The position numbers were made by a program, and so were the translations under genes. Below are positions 46,524-54,546 of a stretch of 64,000 nucleotides of DNA, piece after piece. Position 1 is the stretch's first letter. Every line of letters begins with the position of its first letter. This DNA comes from Streptococcus constellatus subsp. constellatus (GTDB lineage Bacteria; Bacillota; Bacilli; Lactobacillales; Streptococcaceae): assembly GCF_023167545.1 (NCBI RefSeq), contig NZ_AP014647.1, forward strand, positions 1,116,001-1,180,000, given 5' to 3'. Below the pieces are notes generated by a model. The model worked only from the letters and a program-made list of their open reading frames with translations. It did no database searches and was not told the DNA's origin.

Positions 46524-47277
46524 AGGTGTTCTCCTTTATCATATTCTTCCCATGTCGGGATATTTGATGTTTTCACTTCTTTACTTCTTCCCTGATCTTT
46601 ATAAAACCAAGAAAGTATTGTCGCTTTATGGTCTTTATAGGTCTTTCCGGTGCTTTTGATATATGCTGATAGTCTTTCAATGTAATTATCAAGCTGTGAG
46701 TTCATTATGATTTGTAAATCGGATATATCTTCAGCAGCTAAAAATACATTTTGAAATGTTCCAAGTCCGTTTACACCAAAACTATATTCTCTCTTACTAT
46801 ACTTACTCTTATTATTCTCTATATAGTTACGGTCAACATTTTGAACTTCAGGAAGTTCATTTTCTTTACTTCTGAGGTTAAGTTTTTTGACTTCTGTAAG
46901 TCATTTTCTTTAACCTGAAATACGCTCATAAAATCTTTGACATAAATGATGTTTGGCTTACCAAGTCCAAGCCTTACTCTTTCAATCAGTCCGATTCCTT
47001 TTTTCATGTCGAGCTCATCCAATGTTTTTATGGCTGTCGGCTTTGAGATATTTCTTCTTCTCATAATTTCTTCGACTGTGAAATAGATAAATACTCTGCC
47101 TTCCTTGTCTATCCAGTTATTCTTAAATGACATTCCTGTTCGTTTTAAAAACATGGAATAAAGGATAATTGCTTCAGCAGACAGTCCTTTAAATTCTTCT
47201 CCATCAACTAATACTTCCGGTACTTTCAGGAAATTAAATCTTTCTGCTTCCCTGTTATAGAAATAGTCAAAGTCCAC
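46520..47277 (-). pseudogene. repA: Replication initiator A (RepA_N-like), frameshifted
   Basis: The likely start is the GTG at 47277 (VDFDYFYNREAERFNFLKVP) behind GGAGGGGG; the open frame further upstream runs through a terminator. The N-terminal RepA_N winged helix is intact to about residue 140 (EGRVFIYFTVEEIMRRRNIS, GLGKPNIIYVKDF). The frame then breaks near 46861-46869 in an A-rich run. Adding one base restores ENELPEVQNVDRNYIENN and the typical C-terminal domain LDNYIERLSAYIKSTGKTYK. It may be inactive, produce only the DNA-binding part, or reflect a sequencing error. Confidence 0.75.
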
Positions 47278-47308
47278 CTCTTCACCCCCTCCCTTAAAAA
47301 TTTGCAAA

Positions 47309-47337
47309 GAAAAAGACGATAGTTTTTCTCTATCGCC
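47309..47337 (-). terminator. Intercistronic hairpin upstream of repA
   Basis: On the minus strand GGCGATAG pairs with CTATCGTC (one G-U) around a 7-base loop and is followed by TTTTTC. It closely resembles the hairpin at 28242-28270. Confidence 0.65.
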
Positions 47338-47363
47338 TTTGGTAACCATTTTTATGAAATTTT

Positions 47364-47645
47364 TTAGATTGATTCTATCGCTTCATTTATTCCTTTAAGA
47401 AATGCTATAACGGTTGCTCCAATCATCGGTATTCCGTATGGGCTTAACAAGAACCCCAATATTAACGCTTCAATGCCAAGTGATATATCTTTTTGCATAA
47501 ATGAGCCTATTGCAGCAACTATACACATCAGCATCAAGAAATATAGAATAGCTGTTCCTATGCCAAGCAAGAATGTCAGAAATGCAGTAAGGATACTAAT
47601 CAGCAAGCCGATTGGGAACAAGATTATTTTTATTATCCATCTCAT
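47364..47645 (-). CDS. Small polytopic membrane protein at the head of the transfer operon
   Basis: A 93-residue protein with three hydrophobic segments: IILFPIGLLISILTAFLTFL, GTAILYFLMLMCIVAAIGSF and ALILGFLLSPYGIPMIGATV. It resembles the CD1845-type membrane proteins found upstream of repA in related elements. Its ATG overlaps the stop of a 22-residue ORF (ATGA), so translation is coupled to that leader peptide. Only its first few codons are duplicated at 54515-54531. Confidence 0.7.
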   Translation of the reverse strand: MRWIIKIILFPIGLLISILTAFLTFLLGIGTAILYFLMLMCIVAAIGSFMQKDISLGIEALILGFLLSPYGIPMIGATVIAFLKGINEAIESI

Positions 47646-47710
47646 TTACTTTCACCTTCTTTTAGAACAGAAGGATTTATATAATAGCTTGAAATATTTT
47701 TTGCTTTCAT
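47642..47710 (-). CDS. 22-residue leader peptide of the transfer operon
   Basis: ATG at 47710 to TGA at 47642 encodes a 22-residue peptide starting MKAKNISSYYINPSVL. The stop overlaps the next ATG (ATGA). The ribosome site sits in the loop of AAAAAG-GAGG-CTTTTT, a possible hairpin that exposes or hides GAGG. Coupling and the leader position suggest a regulatory role. An identical copy lies at 54450-54518. Confidence 0.5.
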   Translation of the reverse strand: MKAKNISSYYINPSVLKEGESK

Positions 47711-47760
47711 AAAAAGCCTCCTTTTTCAATATTTTATTACTTTTTTATGATTTTTAAAAT

Positions 47761-47842
47761 AGGGATACAGTGCCAAAAGCTCCTATTTATCAAGCTTTTT
47801 TCTCTGTATCCCTATTATATCTCAAGCCCATTACTCTCAAAC
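47761..47842 (-). promoter_or_regulatory. Predicted promoter and leader structure of the transfer operon
   Basis: TATAAT at 47814-47819 with TTTGAG or TTGAGA 15-16 bases upstream (47835-47841) faces the transfer genes. A perfect 10-bp inverted repeat AGGGATACAG/CTGTATCCCT (47761-47770 and 47804-47813) spans the start region. Inside is AAAAGCT/AGCTTTT, a possible small attenuator. The rest of the gap 47843-48050 is AT-rich and shows nothing else. Confidence 0.5.
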
Positions 47843-48050
47843 TAATTTTAGTAATATACTCTTACATCAATTCATATATCATCATTCTTTTCAAAATCTT
47901 TTTCCATACTATTTTACATTCCTTACAATTTTTAGTCTATACTATAAAAATTCAAAAATACTTTGTCCTAATATCTATGTTAATTACACTCTTGTATAAA
48001 ATATTAAATATATAGTTTTAAAATCTCACAATTTTTTATACTAAAAATCT

Positions 48051-49145
48051 TTAAATATCTTCGAGATTTATTGTTGCCATCTGCTCATTAGGAAAAATGC
48101 CAAAGAGCTGTGGCACATATCGAGCAATAACTTTAATAAGATATCTCGAAATAAACTTCGTCAGAATCATACCTATTGGAAAAATCAATATTTTTGGAAT
48201 AGCAAAAGGGATAAGTCCAAGAATCGGTAAAATCACCTGTTGTAAAAGAGGCATATGAATTACTAAAATTCCCATAGTAACACGGTTAATTCCCTCTTCG
48301 TTTTGCTCACTTATTACCGGTTCATTCTTTTCCCAATTACGGCTAATAAGAGATGAAATACTAAGTACAAGCAAACAGCCTGAAAAAGAGTTTACAAAAA
48401 ACCAAATTATATTTCCATAATCTCCACTTCTTAGCAATACCATTTCAAGACTTTCTGCTCTTAACACACTTCCTGCAATAAATACAGTGACCGAAAATAT
48501 AAATATTAAAACTGTACTCAGCAGATTCTTTGCTACTTTTTCAATCAGTGGCTTTATAGAATATCCTACCAACATGAAACCTGCGGCAGTAAAAGCTATA
48601 TTGATACACCAAGGATAAGAAAGATTCCCAATCTTTGGAAGAAAGATACCCGCTATAAATAAAAGCACAGTAAATAACGGCAAAGTAAATCTCTTTATAG
48701 AAGCAAAACTCAAAGTAAAAACAATAACCCTCTCTGATATAATTCTAGCCATAAACATACAAGGAAAAAACCATAATATAGGAAGTGTACCAGCTCTAAT
48801 TAAAGATTCATACGAACCATATAGTAACCAAATTAAGTTTTTATACGAAAAATTTGAATAAATCAATGACCATAAAAAGTAAGGAAAAACAAAGGAAAGA
48901 GCCATTCTACGCAGAAAATCGCACCATCCTTTTTTCCCTTCCTCCTTATGTGTAATAAGTTCGAGCCCACACAGCAGAAAGAAAATTGGCATATGAAAGG
49001 TAAAAATCACTCTACGAAAAAGTAAAGTTTCTCCCATTCTAGCCGTAGCTGTTGCAAGGATAATAACTAATATGGTTATGGTATTTGCAGTTTTAAGGAA
49101 GGTAACTGCATCTCTTTTTTTCTTTCTAAGCACTGTTCTTTTCAC
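48051..49145 (-). CDS. Membrane acyltransferase (Acyl_transf_3-like)
   Basis: A 364-residue protein with about ten hydrophobic helices. An early FHMPIFFLLCGLEL motif (near 50) contains the histidine typical of the membrane acyltransferase-3 family, which O-acetylates sugars or envelope polymers. Later segments include LPILWFFPCMFMARII and YPWCINIAFTAAGFMLVGY. It starts two bases before the alkylsulfatase stop, as the last gene of the tetR operon. The C-terminal 220 codons lie in the inverted repeat and are duplicated at 53452-54109. Confidence 0.75.
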   Translation of the reverse strand: MKRTVLRKKKRDAVTFLKTANTITILVIILATATARMGETLLFRRVIFTFHMPIFFLLCGLELITHKEEGKKGWCDFLRRMALSFVFPYFLWSLIYSNFSYKNLIWLLYGSYESLIRAGTLPILWFFPCMFMARIISERVIVFTLSFASIKRFTLPLFTVLLFIAGIFLPKIGNLSYPWCINIAFTAAGFMLVGYSIKPLIEKVAKNLLSTVLIFIFSVTVFIAGSVLRAESLEMVLLRSGDYGNIIWFFVNSFSGCLLVLSISSLISRNWEKNEPVISEQNEEGINRVTMGILVIHMPLLQQVILPILGLIPFAIPKILIFPIGMILTKFISRYLIKVIARYVPQLFGIFPNEQMATINLEDI

Positions 49146-49146
49146 C

Positions 49147-51090
49147 TTATGGTTCTATTATATTAAAAGAAGTCGTTGGTGGTGCCATATATTTTAACAG
49201 ACGTAATAGTACAGTTTTATCACCTGCCACAACAATCTGATCTATAACTTCTTTTTTACCAAATATAAGAGATAAGAACTGAAGACGGTTCAAACTAATT
49301 GAACAGTCCACGTTACTTTTTGATTCGCCCTTATAAACAAGAAGAATACCATCTCTTCTTATAGTAAAGAATTCTTCATTCGTATCAGTAATCTTAAGGT
49401 TAAGAGTAAATTCATCATTCTGTGCCAATATAGAATCTGTCATAATATCTATATATGAGAGCATCATTTCTGTTGTCATCCCCATCATCATTGTTTCGAG
49501 ACCTTTTGCAGTTCCCTCATTGTCTGACTGATTTCCTTCAAGAAGCTCCCACGCTCCCATAAGGTATGCACAACGCCATGGACCGCACTCAGCTTGATAG
49601 CCAAGCTGTTCAAGTGCCATTGCACAAAGATTTCTTGCTTCTTGAAAATTTGGTTTAGCAAACACAATTTCCTTTGTAAGCTGAGCTACCCATTGGTACT
49701 CTCCTCGTGCAAAATCCTCTTTCGCTTTACTCAAAACTTTTTCTAAATCACCAAGATATGAAATCCATTTTTTTGCAGTATCTTCAGGGGTAAGCAGATT
49801 AAGATTGACTGGATTAGCATCATACCAACCCATATAACGTTGATAAACAGCTTTTATATTATGGCTTAGAGTACCATAATATTGACGACAATACCAGACT
49901 TTATTGAGCCTATCCGGAAGTTTTAAACTCCTTGAAATTTCAACAGGTGTCATCCCTTGATTAATACAATACAATGTTTGATTATTTATATATTGATAAA
50001 CCGCAGCTGTATCTTGCATATATTCCTTTATAGTTTCTTTTCCCCAGTGTGGCCAGTTATGAGATTGAAAAACTACATCAGTCTCATCGCCAAAAAGATA
50101 CTCAGCTTCAAGTATATAGTGTGCCCATGCCTCAGCATCACGTACCTGAGCACCTCTAAGAGTATAAATATTATGCATGGTTCCCGTGCAATTTTCAGCC
50201 ATCCAAAGACCTTTATATTTAGGAAAATATGCATTCATTTCCACTGGAGCTTCTGTTCCCGGTGTCAAATGAAAGTTGATTTCTAAACCGTCTATAATTA
50301 CAGTATCATTTCCTTTTATCTCTATTGTAGGTGCCAATAAACCGACCGTCCCTACAGATTGACCGAGTCCAATACCTATTGCCATACGATCTTTTTCTCC
50401 AGCTTTCATAGGAGAACCATATTGGTATTGAGCCCTTCGTCCCATAGCGGGCCCACAGTAAATATTTTCGCTTACAGCGTGTTTTAAGAAACCCTCAGGT
50501 GCCAATATTGGAATCTTACCGGAAGCAAGCTGCTCTTTTAAACTGAGCTTTTCATCTGCCACTTGTTCAGGTTTTATTGCACCCATAATTCCACCATAGT
50601 GATCTATGTGAGAATGACTATAAAGAATTGCCTTGATATTAATTTCCCCAAAATGCTTTTCCATAAGTTCCATAGCCGCTTTCATATTTTCTTTGCACAT
50701 CAAGACGTCAAAAATTATCCAGCCATTATCTGTTTTAATGAAAGTTGCATTTGCCATGTCATAGCCACGCACTTGATATATACCATCACATACTTCAAAA
50801 AGTCCCGCATAAGCATTAAGTTGTGTATGTCTCCACAAACTTGGATTTACCGTATCAGGCGCTTCTTTATCCTTGACAAAATCAAAATTCCCAAGATCCC
50901 ATGCAACTTCCCCATCATCACGCTTAATGACAAGTTTTTCAGGGGATTCAATCAATCCTCTTAATGCACATTCTTTTTCGCGTTCATCTTCAAAGTTAAG
51001 TATAGAATACCAAGTTTGATTAGCTTTAGCCGTACTCGATGTCGCACACGAGCAACAAGTCCTACCTGAAGATTTTCTTTTAATTCTCAT
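49147..51090 (-). CDS. Alkyl/aryl-sulfatase, metallo-beta-lactamase fold (SdsA1/BDS1-like)
   Basis: A 647-residue enzyme. The metallo-beta-lactamase zinc motif is YSHSHIDHYGG (His159, His161, Asp163, His164), with GTEAPVEMNAYF and ENCTGTMHNIYTLRGA later. A helical dimerisation domain (400-520) and a C-terminal SCP2-like domain (about 540-645) follow. This is the full SdsA1/BDS1 layout, which cleaves alkyl sulfates such as SDS into alcohol and sulfate. The N-terminus has cysteines (TCCSCATSS) but no clear signal peptide. It is the middle gene of a TetR-controlled operon. Confidence 0.87.
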   Translation of the reverse strand: MRIKRKSSGRTCCSCATSSTAKANQTWYSILNFEDEREKECALRGLIESPEKLVIKRDDGEVAWDLGNFDFVKDKEAPDTVNPSLWRHTQLNAYAGLFEVCDGIYQVRGYDMANATFIKTDNGWIIFDVLMCKENMKAAMELMEKHFGEINIKAILYSHSHIDHYGGIMGAIKPEQVADEKLSLKEQLASGKIPILAPEGFLKHAVSENIYCGPAMGRRAQYQYGSPMKAGEKDRMAIGIGLGQSVGTVGLLAPTIEIKGNDTVIIDGLEINFHLTPGTEAPVEMNAYFPKYKGLWMAENCTGTMHNIYTLRGAQVRDAEAWAHYILEAEYLFGDETDVVFQSHNWPHWGKETIKEYMQDTAAVYQYINNQTLYCINQGMTPVEISRSLKLPDRLNKVWYCRQYYGTLSHNIKAVYQRYMGWYDANPVNLNLLTPEDTAKKWISYLGDLEKVLSKAKEDFARGEYQWVAQLTKEIVFAKPNFQEARNLCAMALEQLGYQAECGPWRCAYLMGAWELLEGNQSDNEGTAKGLETMMMGMTTEMMLSYIDIMTDSILAQNDEFTLNLKITDTNEEFFTIRRDGILLVYKGESKSNVDCSISLNRLQFLSLIFGKKEVIDQIVVAGDKTVLLRLLKYMAPPTTSFNIIEP

Positions 51091-51151
51091 AATATTTTTC
51101 TCCTTTCAATATGTTTTATAATATAGTATCTTATTTAAATTTGCTTGTCGC

Positions 51152-52477
51152 TTAGTCAATTTTTGTTATTGTAGGAGCTTCCCACGTTCCATCTATCACA
51201 CTACCATCGGGTCTGTATATTCTAAGATAAAGATGAAATCCACTCTTACCTATAGGCAACCAATTTTCAATATTTTTATCTGGCTCTTCAGTTTGAAGAA
51301 CCAAATCTAGAGAATTATCCTCATTTAGCTTGAAGTTACTACGATTACTTATAGCATAACGTTCAATTGGATTTGAAATCAAAAAATCGTCATCTCCGTA
51401 TGCAGTTACTGACCAAAAACCATATTTCCCCACAGGAGGAAGTCCATCAGCTTTGAAATGAAGCAAGTATTTGTTTTTAGCATCAAGCTTTTCACCATCA
51501 GCATCTTCCTCTGCTTTAAGGTAAACTGCAGTATCAACAGGGTTAGCACCAAAACCTGCAATTGCAACAAGACAGCGATATTCATATTGTGTACCAAAAC
51601 GGCTTATTGGTTCTCCATAAAATTTAAAACTACCATTTCTTACCATAAAATTTGTTGTTTTTTTAATCAGCTTTGGAAGAACACAAGCCTTCATTTCTTG
51701 CCAGAATCTGTTTAAGTCTACAGGTGAAAGAAAAGAACTGAAATGACGTCCTGCACCTATTCCTAAATCAGCAAACTCATCAAGCAATTTGCAGTCTTCA
51801 GAATATGCAGGATTGTCAATTAGAAGTTTATTTACCCTTTCAAAATAAGCATCAGGAGTCAGTTTCATTGCAAGAGCAATTGGAACCCCTTCTTTATCTG
51901 GATCACAGGTACCATTGGGCATTTCACCATTATCAAGCCAAACAGATAAAGTTTTTGCTTCCATTTCATTTTGTAATTTATATATGTTCACTGTATCTTC
52001 AGTACCATAACAGATTGTCCTTCCAATAAGCCATCCGATAGAAGTAGGAACCTCTATTCTTTTCATGCCATCAGGAATTTCTCCATTAAAATTAGGTCCT
52101 GTAAGTATATAAATTCTCTCTTCATCCGTATCTCCACCGGTTCCTAAGATTGCTATGGTATTTGACCACGCATCCATAATCTGAAACATCAGATATCTAT
52201 CAGTTCGAGGCTTTTTAATTACAAGTGCATCGTCCTTTAATTCAAAAAAAATCTGTGAATACAGCGTATCTACATTTGGTGTAACAACTTGTCTGAACTC
52301 CGATGTCGCAAGATCTTTTGCATGAAGAAATTGATTGACGGGAGACTTTGATTTAACAGGCTTTACTGTATTTGTACTTACTTCTTTAGTGATGTCCATC
52401 AGAACAAGCGGAAAAGAAAAAATAAATGCCCGCTCTATAAGAGATTTTTCCCTTTTAATTTTCATATCTTTTTCCAT
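51152..52477 (-). CDS. DUF1254/DUF1214-domain protein
   Basis: A 441-residue protein starting at MEKDMKIKREKSLIERAFIF (ATG at 52477, GGAGG eight bases upstream; a 24-base longer frame is less likely). The DUF1254 part contains DLATSEFRQVVTPNVDTLYS. The DUF1214 part at the C-terminus contains AYGDDDFLISNPIERYAISN and HLYLRIYRPDG. Such proteins are widespread and often lie near stress or detoxification genes; the reaction is not established. It lies between tetR and the alkylsulfatase in one operon. Confidence 0.82.
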   Translation of the reverse strand: MEKDMKIKREKSLIERAFIFSFPLVLMDITKEVSTNTVKPVKSKSPVNQFLHAKDLATSEFRQVVTPNVDTLYSQIFFELKDDALVIKKPRTDRYLMFQIMDAWSNTIAILGTGGDTDEERIYILTGPNFNGEIPDGMKRIEVPTSIGWLIGRTICYGTEDTVNIYKLQNEMEAKTLSVWLDNGEMPNGTCDPDKEGVPIALAMKLTPDAYFERVNKLLIDNPAYSEDCKLLDEFADLGIGAGRHFSSFLSPVDLNRFWQEMKACVLPKLIKKTTNFMVRNGSFKFYGEPISRFGTQYEYRCLVAIAGFGANPVDTAVYLKAEEDADGEKLDAKNKYLLHFKADGLPPVGKYGFWSVTAYGDDDFLISNPIERYAISNRSNFKLNEDNSLDLVLQTEEPDKNIENWLPIGKSGFHLYLRIYRPDGSVIDGTWEAPTITKID

Positions 52478-52500
52478 TTTAAATTCCTCCTTCAACTCCA

Positions 52501-53139
52501 TTATTTTTTTCGACTGAATTCATGCATAAGCATATTCTTAAGTAAAACAAGCTCATTATCCGACTCGATGTCCTTTTCATAAGCAAGTCCCACTGCGTAT
52601 CTTGTAATAGCAGCAAGCATAAGATGCATGATAGATAAAAACATTGAATTTTCACTCACTTCCGTGCATAACGTTTTATCATTCTTGCCTTTAACATAAG
52701 TTTTATGAAAGCGCATTGCGAGTTGGTCAACCATTTCATTATATGAATTCAAAGCTCTTTTGGAAATTGCTTCATTTCTTATATAAATGTTAAAAAACTG
52801 ATTGAAACAAAGCAGTTTTTTATGGTTTTTATATAATTCGAGGAATGAATCAAGAAAAAATTCAAGTTCTTCCGCTGCAGTCGTATTGTCCTCATTTCTA
52901 ATAGGCATATAATCTCTTATGAAATTGCTCCACACATGAGTTCCGACAGCAACAACAAGCTCAGACTTAGTTCGATAATATCTGTATAGAGTTGCAATTC
53001 CTATACCAGCTTCATCTGCAACATTTTCCATAGAAACTTTGTCTATACTCATTTTGGAAAACATACTGAAACCCGCATCAAGTATTCTCCTATCGGTTTC
53101 TTCTTTTTGCAAAGCATCCTGCTTATGATCAAATCCCAT
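52501..53139 (-). CDS. TetR-family repressor of the sulfatase operon
   Basis: A 212-residue regulator starting at the ATG at 53139 (MGFDHKQDALQKEETDRRIL) behind GGAGG. The helix-turn-helix is VSMENVADEAGIGIATLYRYYRTK split over residues 35-58. The C-terminal ligand domain is helical. It is the first gene of the minus-strand operon and probably represses it through two operator boxes at 53182-53224. The inducer may be an alkyl sulfate or other surfactant (inference from the neighbours). Confidence 0.85.
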   Translation of the reverse strand: MGFDHKQDALQKEETDRRILDAGFSMFSKMSIDKVSMENVADEAGIGIATLYRYYRTKSELVVAVGTHVWSNFIRDYMPIRNEDNTTAAEELEFFLDSFLELYKNHKKLLCFNQFFNIYIRNEAISKRALNSYNEMVDQLAMRFHKTYVKGKNDKTLCTEVSENSMFLSIMHLMLAAITRYAVGLAYEKDIESDNELVLLKNMLMHEFSRKK

Positions 53140-53181
53140 ACTTTTCCTCCTTTTCATATTAAAAATAACTTTGTTTTACTG

Positions 53182-53224
53182 GTGATAGATGTTATATCAT
53201 TACTGATGATAAATATTATATCAT
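53182..53224 (-). promoter_or_regulatory. Two tandem operator boxes for the TetR regulator
   Basis: GTGATA-N7-TATCAT (53182-53200) and ATGATA-N7-TATCAT (53206-53224) are near-identical partial palindromes 24 bases apart. The second overlaps the -10 of the tetR promoter, which suits repression by a TetR dimer. Confidence 0.6.
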
Positions 53225-53243
53225 AAGTAAAATAGAATTGCAA
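53215..53243 (-). promoter_or_regulatory. Predicted promoter of the tetR-sulfatase operon
   Basis: TTGCAA (53238-53243) and TATAAT (53215-53220) on the minus strand with a 17-base spacer. An operator box covers the -10. Confidence 0.65.
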
Positions 53244-53304
53244 GAAGAATTATACTATTTTTTTATCAATATTTTTAAATAATTATTTACATTTTGGCAA
53301 TATA

Positions 53305-53333
53305 AAAACAGAGTTAAAATCTAACTCTGTTTT
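53305..53333 (-). terminator. Terminator after a truncated membrane-protein gene
   Basis: A perfect 12-bp stem, AAAACAGAGTTA and TAACTCTGTTTT, with a 5-base loop (53317-53321). On the minus strand it is followed by TATA after a T-run, 26 bases after the stop of the remnant gene at 53359. It may also work in the other direction. Confidence 0.7.
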
Positions 53334-53358
53334 AAAAATTTTTATATAAATTTAAAAT

Positions 53359-53451
53359 CTAAGTTGGCAAATTGTAAATTACTGATGTAGGAACAAAAAA
53401 GAAATATGGTGCTGTAAAGATTGCCATATATAGTGCTAATTTTTTCTTGTC
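53359..53451 (-). pseudogene. 3' remnant of an unidentified membrane-protein gene
   Basis: The last 30 codons and stop of a minus-strand frame that begins exactly at the edge of the inverted repeat. It reads DKKKLALYMAIFTAPYFFF then VPTSVIYNLPT. The hydrophobic helix and following terminator indicate a real gene whose upstream part was lost when the right repeat arm was formed. The product cannot be identified. Confidence 0.5.
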
Positions 53452-54109
53452 TTTTGCTTCTATAAAGAGATTTACTTTGCCGTTATTTACTGTGCTTTTA
53501 TTTATAGCGGGTATCTTTCTTCCAAAGATTGGGAATCTTTCTTATCCTTGGTGTATCAATATAGCTTTTACTGCCGCAGGTTTCATGTTGGTAGGATATT
53601 CTATAAAGCCACTGATTGAAAAAGTAGCAAAGAATCTGCTGAGTACAGTTTTAATATTTATATTTTCGGTCACTGTATTTATTGCAGGAAGTGTGTTAAG
53701 AGCAGAAAGTCTTGAAATGGTATTGCTAAGAAGTGGAGATTATGGAAATATAATTTGGTTTTTTGTAAACTCTTTTTCAGGCTGTTTGCTTGTACTTAGT
53801 ATTTCATCTCTTATTAGCCGTAATTGGGAAAAGAATGAACCGGTAATAAGTGAGCAAAACGAAGAGGGAATTAACCGTGTTACTATGGGAATTTTAGTAA
53901 TTCATATGCCTCTTTTACAACAGGTGATTTTACCGATTCTTGGACTTATCCCTTTTGCTATTCCAAAAATATTGATTTTTCCAATAGGTATGATTCTGAC
54001 GAAGTTTATTTCGAGATATCTTATTAAAGTTATTGCTCGATATGTGCCACAGCTCTTTGGCATTTTTCCTAATGAGCAGATGGCAACAATAAATCTCGAA
54101 GATATTTAA
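53452..54109 (+). pseudogene. Truncated inverted copy of the acyltransferase gene
   Basis: Encodes the same C-terminal residues as 48051-48708, ending QMATINLEDI, but lacks the first ~145 codons including the FHMP active-site region. It could be read from a TTG at 53447 just outside the repeat, but no ribosome site supports this. It is a duplication product on the opposite strand. Confidence 0.8.
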
Positions 54110-54449
54110 AGATTTTTAGTATAAAAAATTGTGAGATTTTAAAACTATATATTTAATATTTTATACAAGAGTGTAATTAACATAGATATTAGGACAAAGT
54201 ATTTTTGAATTTTTATAGTATAGACTAAAAATTGTAAGGAATGTAAAATAGTATGGAAAAAGATTTTGAAAAGAATGATGATATATGAATTGATGTAAGA
54301 GTATATTACTAAAATTAGTTTGAGAGTAATGGGCTTGAGATATAATAGGGATACAGAGAAAAAAGCTTGATAAATAGGAGCTTTTGGCACTGTATCCCTA
54401 TTTTAAAAATCATAAAAAAGTAATAAAATATTGAAAAAGGAGGCTTTTT

Positions 54450-54518
54450 ATGAAAGCAAAAAATATTTCAAGCTATTATATAAATCCTTCTGTTCTAAAA
54501 GAAGGTGAAAGTAAATGA
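54450..54518 (+). CDS. Duplicate 22-residue leader peptide in the right repeat arm
   Basis: Identical to 47642-47710, with the same GAGG-in-loop ribosome site and an inverted copy of the same promoter upstream. Here the coupled gene is cut after a few codons: the frame from 54515 reads MRWIINTLHFY and stops. Transcription would run antisense into the rumA-like fragment. Confidence 0.4.
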   Translation: MKAKNISSYYINPSVLKEGESK

Positions 54519-54546
54519 GATGGATAATAAATACCCTCCATTTCTA

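Larger units (their letters stand above)
47629..48708. repeat. Left arm of a 1080-bp inverted repeat
   Basis: The sequence 47629-48708 is the reverse complement of 53452-54531 wherever I compared them. It spans the start of the 93-residue gene, the 22-residue ORF, the operon promoter and leader, and the last two thirds of the acyltransferase gene. Both arms are exactly 1080 bases, with sharp divergence at each end. Confidence 0.9.
53452..54531. repeat. Right arm of a 1080-bp inverted repeat
   Basis: Reverse complement of 47629-48708. It abuts the membrane-protein remnant on the left and, after about 15 bases, the rumA-like 3' end on the right. The 4743 bases between the arms (48709-53451) carry the acyltransferase N-terminus, alkylsulfatase, DUF1254 and tetR genes. 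The stretch 54110-54449 is the inverted copy of the transfer operon promoter and leader. Confidence 0.9.

Noticed and set aside
47278..47349. N-terminal extension of repA
   Set aside because: The extra codons overlap the hairpin at 47309-47337; the GTG at 47277 has a strong ribosome site.
47770..48015. An 81-codon plus-strand frame opposite the transfer leader
   Set aside because: Highly hydrophobic low-complexity translation of AT-rich DNA; it lacks a ribosome site and overlaps promoter and hairpin signals.
53447..54109. An independent 220-residue membrane protein on the plus strand
   Set aside because: Its sequence is the C-terminal part of the acyltransferase, inverted; the TTG start lies at the repeat edge and has no ribosome site.
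47629..54531. Composite transposon explanation for the inverted repeats
   Set aside because: The arms contain element genes rather than a transposase, and no target-site duplication is visible at the outer edges.
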